In this document: positions 5,977 to 8,864 of the stretch, piece by piece
Layout: every line of letters starts with the position of its first letter
How positions within the stretch are numbered: the stretch's first letter is position 1
Assembly: GCA_021795795.1 (NCBI GenBank)
Contig: JAJYPA010000325.1
Span: 1 to 8,864 of the forward strand
Direction: 5' to 3'
DNA length: 8,864 bases
From: Pseudomonadota bacterium
GTDB lineage: Bacteria > Pseudomonadota > Gammaproteobacteria > Halothiobacillales > Halothiobacillaceae
Made by a program: the position numbers and the translations under genes
Notes under the pieces: generated by a model
Told to the model about the DNA's origin: nothing
The model's input: only the letters and a program-made list of their open reading frames with translations
Database searches by the model: none

Positions 5977-7812
5977 ATGAAATTCAAATCCAGCTTTAAT
6001 CACCACACGAAAACGCTTTTCCCGCCGCGCCGCAAAGCGCTGGTGCAATCCATTCGCGTCGCCTGTCTGGCAGCGAGCCTCGTACTGGCCCCTTACGCCC
6101 GCGCCGGACTCATCACCCAGAACAATGTCGAGGCCTTGCTGGTCACGGAAACCGTCGCCAACGGCGCGCAGCAAACCACTTCAACCGTCGGACCACTGAC
6201 CAATGCCGGCGGGTATCAGGGGCAGAGCGTCACCGGCGCCGGGGCCGTCAACAGCAGCGCCCTGGGCGTGGTGTCTCCGAACGCCGCACTGGGCAGTACC
6301 GTGTATCAGAACAACACCGATGCCGCCACCGCCGTCACCAATTACCTCACCGGGGCTGGCGGAACCGGCACCTGGCTGCAAACCATCGCCAGTGCCATGT
6401 CCGGAGCCATGAAATCTTCCGGTCCCGACAGCGGTGCGCAAATGGGGCTGTTTACTTTCGTGCAGAACGTGCAGATCGCCAATCCAGCAGGCGGTGCCGC
6501 CACCAAAGCGCAGGTCTACGCCTCCGTGCTGGTATACCCCAACGGGGGGTACGAATACCTTGGGGCCAACGTCAACAACAACACGATTTTCCTGCTCTAC
6601 GCCAACTACCAGCAGGCCCAGGACGCTTATTATCTGCCTGCCGGCTGGACGGTGCCCTATGCCGGCGACCTCCAGTGGGAACTGCTCGAAGTCACCATGG
6701 AGGGGAACACCATCAACGGCAGCGTGGTTCCCGTCAACGGACAACTCCTGCATGTGATCAACGACAACGGCGCCTATGATGGCATTGTGACCCGCTTGCC
6801 CAATGGCAAACAGCAAGTCAATTATGGTCCGGCTGTTAAAAATCTCATGACGAACCAGATCGACCCGCTGATGAAGCAAAACAACGCCACCACGGGCATC
6901 GTGCTGTACGGCGAGCAGGTCAAGGTGCAGCGGAACAGCGCGGGGCAACCGTTGACGGCTATCAACGTGACAAGTCGTACTTTGACGTCCACCTGCGGCG
7001 GTCCTGGCACTCTGACCAGCAGTGGCCAATATGGCTATTTGTTGACCGAACTCGATAACGAGTACCTCGTGCAAAGCAACGGCACCTATTCGCAGGCCAA
7101 CCAAATCTCGCAAATCACCATTTCGCCAAACGCTTCCTTCAATGAGTCTGCTAATGTTGGCAGTAATCCACAGTATGCACAGTATGTCGATGATCTCGCT
7201 TTCCCGATAGCGCCAGACACAGGTCAACTGGTGAACTATACGAGCGGGTCACCGTTGCCAGTTGGGGATTATGTGGGCATGGCTCCGCTGCAAAATAATA
7301 CTCAAGGAGGCGGTAACACCGAGATTAATAGCTATGTTGGGCCAATGAACGTCTGTGTCGGAAGCCAGACTTATCAATGGGAGTCGGCACAATACACCAC
7401 CTGTTACGGCAGCACCAAAGGTGGATGCACAGAAATTCCGGTCAACACCGTTCAAGAATGGAATCCGTTGATGATCAATGGGAATTATGATGCATATATT
7501 CCTTCTCAGCCGTATTTGGCTTATTCCGTGTATAATTCTTTGGCATGGAATCCTCAAATTCCACAATATCTATCAAATCCTAATTTTCCTTATCCATATT
7601 TAATATCCCCATACATTTTCTCTACCATGGTAGATGCCCAAAATGGGTACTATTCATACGGCGCATATTATTATGGAACTGCCTGGGCGCCACCGCCACT
7701 TCCGCAAGACATTCAGACAGACTATAGTATAGCGGCTGCTGGAGGTGGCATTTACAACTGTATACAGTCAGGATGTACATATGCTCCACCATTTAATAGT
7801 ACTATTAAATGA
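5977..7812 (+). CDS. Large exported protein of unknown function with a Cys- and Tyr-rich C-terminal half
   Basis: The start at 5977 was chosen because GAGGT (5963-5967) lies 9 bases upstream and because it yields a signal peptide: a basic N-region up to R27, hydrophobic core about 28-38, and a likely cleavage after ARA at residue 43. An ATG at 5932 would add 15 residues and has no ribosome site. The mature protein (about 568 residues) is rich in Asn, Gln, Gly, Thr and Tyr. All six of its cysteines lie in the C-terminal half (residues 340, 460, 476, 484, 595, 600), suggesting disulfides in the periplasm or outside the cell. The tail is rich in Tyr and Pro. No known domain was recognised. Base composition changes strongly along the gene: the line at 6241-6300 counts 43/60 G+C and that at 7561-7620 only 17/60. 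An adhesin, pilus-tip or surface protein is possible by context but unproven. Confidence 0.8.
   Translation: MKFKSSFNHHTKTLFPPRRKALVQSIRVACLAASLVLAPYARAGLITQNNVEALLVTETVANGAQQTTSTVGPLTNAGGYQGQSVTGAGAVNSSALGVVSPNAALGSTVYQNNTDAATAVTNYLTGAGGTGTWLQTIASAMSGAMKSSGPDSGAQMGLFTFVQNVQIANPAGGAATKAQVYASVLVYPNGGYEYLGANVNNNTIFLLYANYQQAQDAYYLPAGWTVPYAGDLQWELLEVTMEGNTINGSVVPVNGQLLHVINDNGAYDGIVTRLPNGKQQVNYGPAVKNLMTNQIDPLMKQNNATTGIVLYGEQVKVQRNSAGQPLTAINVTSRTLTSTCGGPGTLTSSGQYGYLLTELDNEYLVQSNGTYSQANQISQITISPNASFNESANVGSNPQYAQYVDDLAFPIAPDTGQLVNYTSGSPLPVGDYVGMAPLQNNTQGGGNTEINSYVGPMNVCVGSQTYQWESAQYTTCYGSTKGGCTEIPVNTVQEWNPLMINGNYDAYIPSQPYLAYSVYNSLAWNPQIPQYLSNPNFPYPYLISPYIFSTMVDAQNGYYSYGAYYYGTAWAPPPLPQDIQTDYSIAAAGGGIYNCIQSGCTYAPPFNSTIK
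7169..7186 (+). repeat. Perfect 9-nt tandem duplication
   Basis: CACAGTATG occurs twice back to back (7169-7177 and 7178-7186), keeping the frame and giving the peptide PQYAQYV. It lies in the zone where the exported-protein gene turns AT-rich. Confidence 0.6.
7790..7811. promoter_or_regulatory. 22-bp perfect palindrome across a stop/start junction
   Basis: Arms CATTTAATAGT (7790-7800) and ACTATTAAATG (7801-7811) are exact reverse complements with no spacer. The right arm ends in the ATG start codon (7809-7811) of the next gene, and that overlaps the TGA stop (7810-7812) of the exported protein. As RNA, an 8-bp A/U-rich stem with a six-base loop could hide this start codon until ribosomes finishing the upstream gene open it. 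As DNA it could bind a dimeric protein. Which, if either, applies cannot be told from sequence. Confidence 0.5.
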
Positions 7813-8357
7813 TCACACTGACTCCGCTCATCAACGGTGAGTCGGTTGTTTCCATGCTGAAAATAAGAGCTCAGTTTTTCGGCGAGCAACCAAATGAACC
7901 TGTGCCTGTGTATCAAAAGCACGGCATGCTTGTTCACACCAACGACGAAATTACCGGGTACTACGTGCTGGCCCCTTATGCCCCCTTCGCTTACCCCAAA
8001 CCATGGTTTCCAGACCATTGGCGGCCGAAGTCGAATTTTGCACACTTCGCAGCGCTGGCCAACAAAAGTGGGAGCCTGCACCATTTGTTATCGCTATTGC
8101 AACAAATATCGACAGAGACGGACATGAGGAGTTTCATCTTCCCTCTCACAATTACCGCTTTTGCCGAATCCGGGAGTGGGGCACGACTTCTTGAGCTTTG
8201 CGGATTCCAGGAAGTCACAGACCGGTTTTACGCGGTAACAATCACGAAAGGTCTTTATGAGTTGGTGGAACACGCCAAGCGTACCATCGCGGCGCGCCAT
8301 ACACACCACAGCAAAACCATAACTGCCCGCATGCCCGCATTGGCTATGTCCTTATGA
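7809..8357 (+). CDS. Hypothetical protein, possible GNAT-like acyltransferase fold
   Basis: This encodes 182 residues. The start overlaps the upstream stop as ATGA and has no Shine-Dalgarno sequence, so translation probably depends on ribosomes ending the exported-protein gene. An alternative ATG lies at 7854. There is no signal peptide or clear membrane segment, so it is probably cytoplasmic. Residues about 122-147 (GSGARLLELCGF, then FYAVTITKGL) resemble the C-terminal 'A..L..K.GF.....Y' pattern of GNAT N-acyltransferases. A full acetyl-CoA-binding motif (R/QxxGxG/A) is not clearly present. The middle is rich in aromatic residues and proline (YAPFAYPKPWFPDHW). The tail is His/Arg-rich. It ends in an ATGA overlap with the SecB-like gene. 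The acyltransferase idea is tentative. Confidence 0.7.
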   Translation: MITLTPLINGESVVSMLKIRAQFFGEQPNEPVPVYQKHGMLVHTNDEITGYYVLAPYAPFAYPKPWFPDHWRPKSNFAHFAALANKSGSLHHLLSLLQQISTETDMRSFIFPLTITAFAESGSGARLLELCGFQEVTDRFYAVTITKGLYELVEHAKRTIAARHTHHSKTITARMPALAMSL

Positions 8358-8818
8358 TTCAGATCATCGAACAAGGGTTGATAAAGGCGAGTTGTGACAT
8401 CGTTCGTCCATATGCGCAAATATCGCGTGGATTGGCCTTGCACAGCAATTATACCCCAAAGGTTACTCCTGATCTGGATACTGATAGTGGATACGCGATT
8501 CATTTGCAGTGTGAGGTTCGCATCGCCATCGTGAACGAAACCGCGTGCATACTGACGGCGACACATTACGCCAAGGTGCGGGTGAGTCAGGATATGGTGG
8601 ACAGCGCGTCTTTGCTGGACAAAGCCTTGCTGGTGACATTGCCGACCATCCTCGCCAACGATGCGCGCGCCACCATAAGCCGGTTATCTGTTATGGCGGG
8701 CTATCCGCAGGCGGTTCTCCCCATGCAGAATTTTGATGGGTTGTTTACTCAACTGATGGCCAATAGGCCGCCCGTTCCCACGCCTCTTGAAGTGTCTGGA
8801 GCAAACCATGTGCATTAA
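8354..8818 (+). CDS. SecB-like protein-export chaperone
   Basis: This 154-residue protein is almost the length of E. coli SecB (155). Compared from memory with SecB, it shares a TPKVTPDLDT segment (34-43; WQPEVKLDLDT in SecB), a central beta-strand pair (53-77; CEVRIAIVNETACILTA), and a C-terminal block (96-131). That block keeps LPTIL, DARATI, GYPQAVL and NFDGLF where SecB has CPNIL, YARECI, TFPQLNL and NFDALF. SecB is a cytosolic tetramer that holds unfolded preproteins and delivers them to SecA. Divergences include AND in place of the FPY that precedes AR, and loss of the acidic C-terminal tail that helps SecA contact. It is linked by ATGA to the previous gene and has no strong ribosome site of its own. 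A dedicated chaperone for a nearby exported protein is the natural inference. A role as a toxin-antitoxin chaperone is less likely, since no such pair is visible. Confidence 0.75.
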   Translation: MIQIIEQGLIKASCDIVRPYAQISRGLALHSNYTPKVTPDLDTDSGYAIHLQCEVRIAIVNETACILTATHYAKVRVSQDMVDSASLLDKALLVTLPTILANDARATISRLSVMAGYPQAVLPMQNFDGLFTQLMANRPPVPTPLEVSGANHVH

Positions 8819-8864
8819 ACATCCATACCGATTCTCCGCAATAACCGGTTCGGCATTACTGCTA
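8808..8864 (+). CDS. Start of a further protein with a possible signal peptide, 3' partial
   Basis: An ATG at 8808 overlaps the end of the SecB-like gene by 11 bases in another frame and has a well-placed GGAG (8798-8801) 6 bases upstream. The 19 codons to the window edge read MCIKHPYRFSAITGSALLL, a short basic N-region followed by an emerging hydrophobic stretch, as in a signal peptide or membrane anchor. The rest lies outside the window, so function and length are unknown. As an exported protein directly downstream of a SecB-like gene, it is a possible client. Confidence 0.6.
   Translation, partial: MCIKHPYRFSAITGSALLL

Noticed and set aside
6028..6108. Twin-arginine (Tat) signal on the exported protein
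   Set aside because: An RR pair is present (residues 18-19), but the surrounding S/TRRxFLK consensus is not; with a SecB-like gene nearby, Sec export is the better reading.
6181..7227. Long antisense open frame (348 codons) opposite the exported-protein gene
   Set aside because: It runs mostly through the GC-rich part of that gene, as expected of a shadow frame. The + strand frame has a ribosome site, a signal peptide and operon overlaps; the antisense frame has none.
5977..7812. PilV-type shufflon adhesin with invertible C-terminal segments
   Set aside because: No repeated recombination (sfx-like) sites or inverted partial C-terminal frames were seen, and there is no prepilin leader; the compositional split needs another explanation.
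7809..8818. Toxin-antitoxin-chaperone (TAC) module
   Set aside because: The gene before the SecB-like gene is too long for, and not similar to, typical HigB/HigA-type toxin or antitoxin proteins, and no second small partner gene is present.

Overview
The window is a gram-negative, proteobacterial-type segment of moderately high GC, with all supported genes on the + strand. No rRNA, tRNA, CRISPR array or transposase is visible. The host cannot be fixed from the sequence. The gene content resembles the type IVb (thin) pilus clusters carried by conjugative plasmids and integrative elements, such as the R64 pil operon, but no plasmid or integration gene is in the window to confirm that setting.

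Region 1 (1-5759) is a tightly packed type IV pilus or type II secretion-like assembly module. In order it holds a 5'-truncated PilO2-like membrane protein, a GspM/PilO-like bitopic protein, a GspE/PilB-type assembly ATPase, a GspF/PilC-type platform protein, and an unrecognised multi-pass membrane protein. The first four genes overlap each other by 26, 17 and 1 bases. The fifth follows after 37 bases. A short hairpin right at the stop codon of the fifth gene may end the unit. Together these products would form the inner-membrane engine of a pilus or secretion machine. The secretin, pilin and prepilin peptidase are not in the window.

Region 2 (5760-5976) is a non-coding gap with a 14-bp perfect palindrome and only weak promoter-like sequence.

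Region 3 (5977-8864) is a second translationally coupled cassette. It encodes a large exported protein of unknown function, a small protein with a possible GNAT-like C-terminus, a protein that resembles the export chaperone SecB in length and several conserved motifs, and the start of a further protein with a possible signal peptide. Two successive ATGA stop/start overlaps and one 11-base overlap link them. The simplest reading is that the SecB-like chaperone serves export of the large secreted protein or of the truncated last gene. The exported protein gene changes sharply in base composition along its length, from 72% GC in one 60-base line to 28% in another. A 22-bp perfect palindrome sits on its stop codon and the next gene's start codon. 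Region 3 is the least familiar part and the best candidate for something undescribed.
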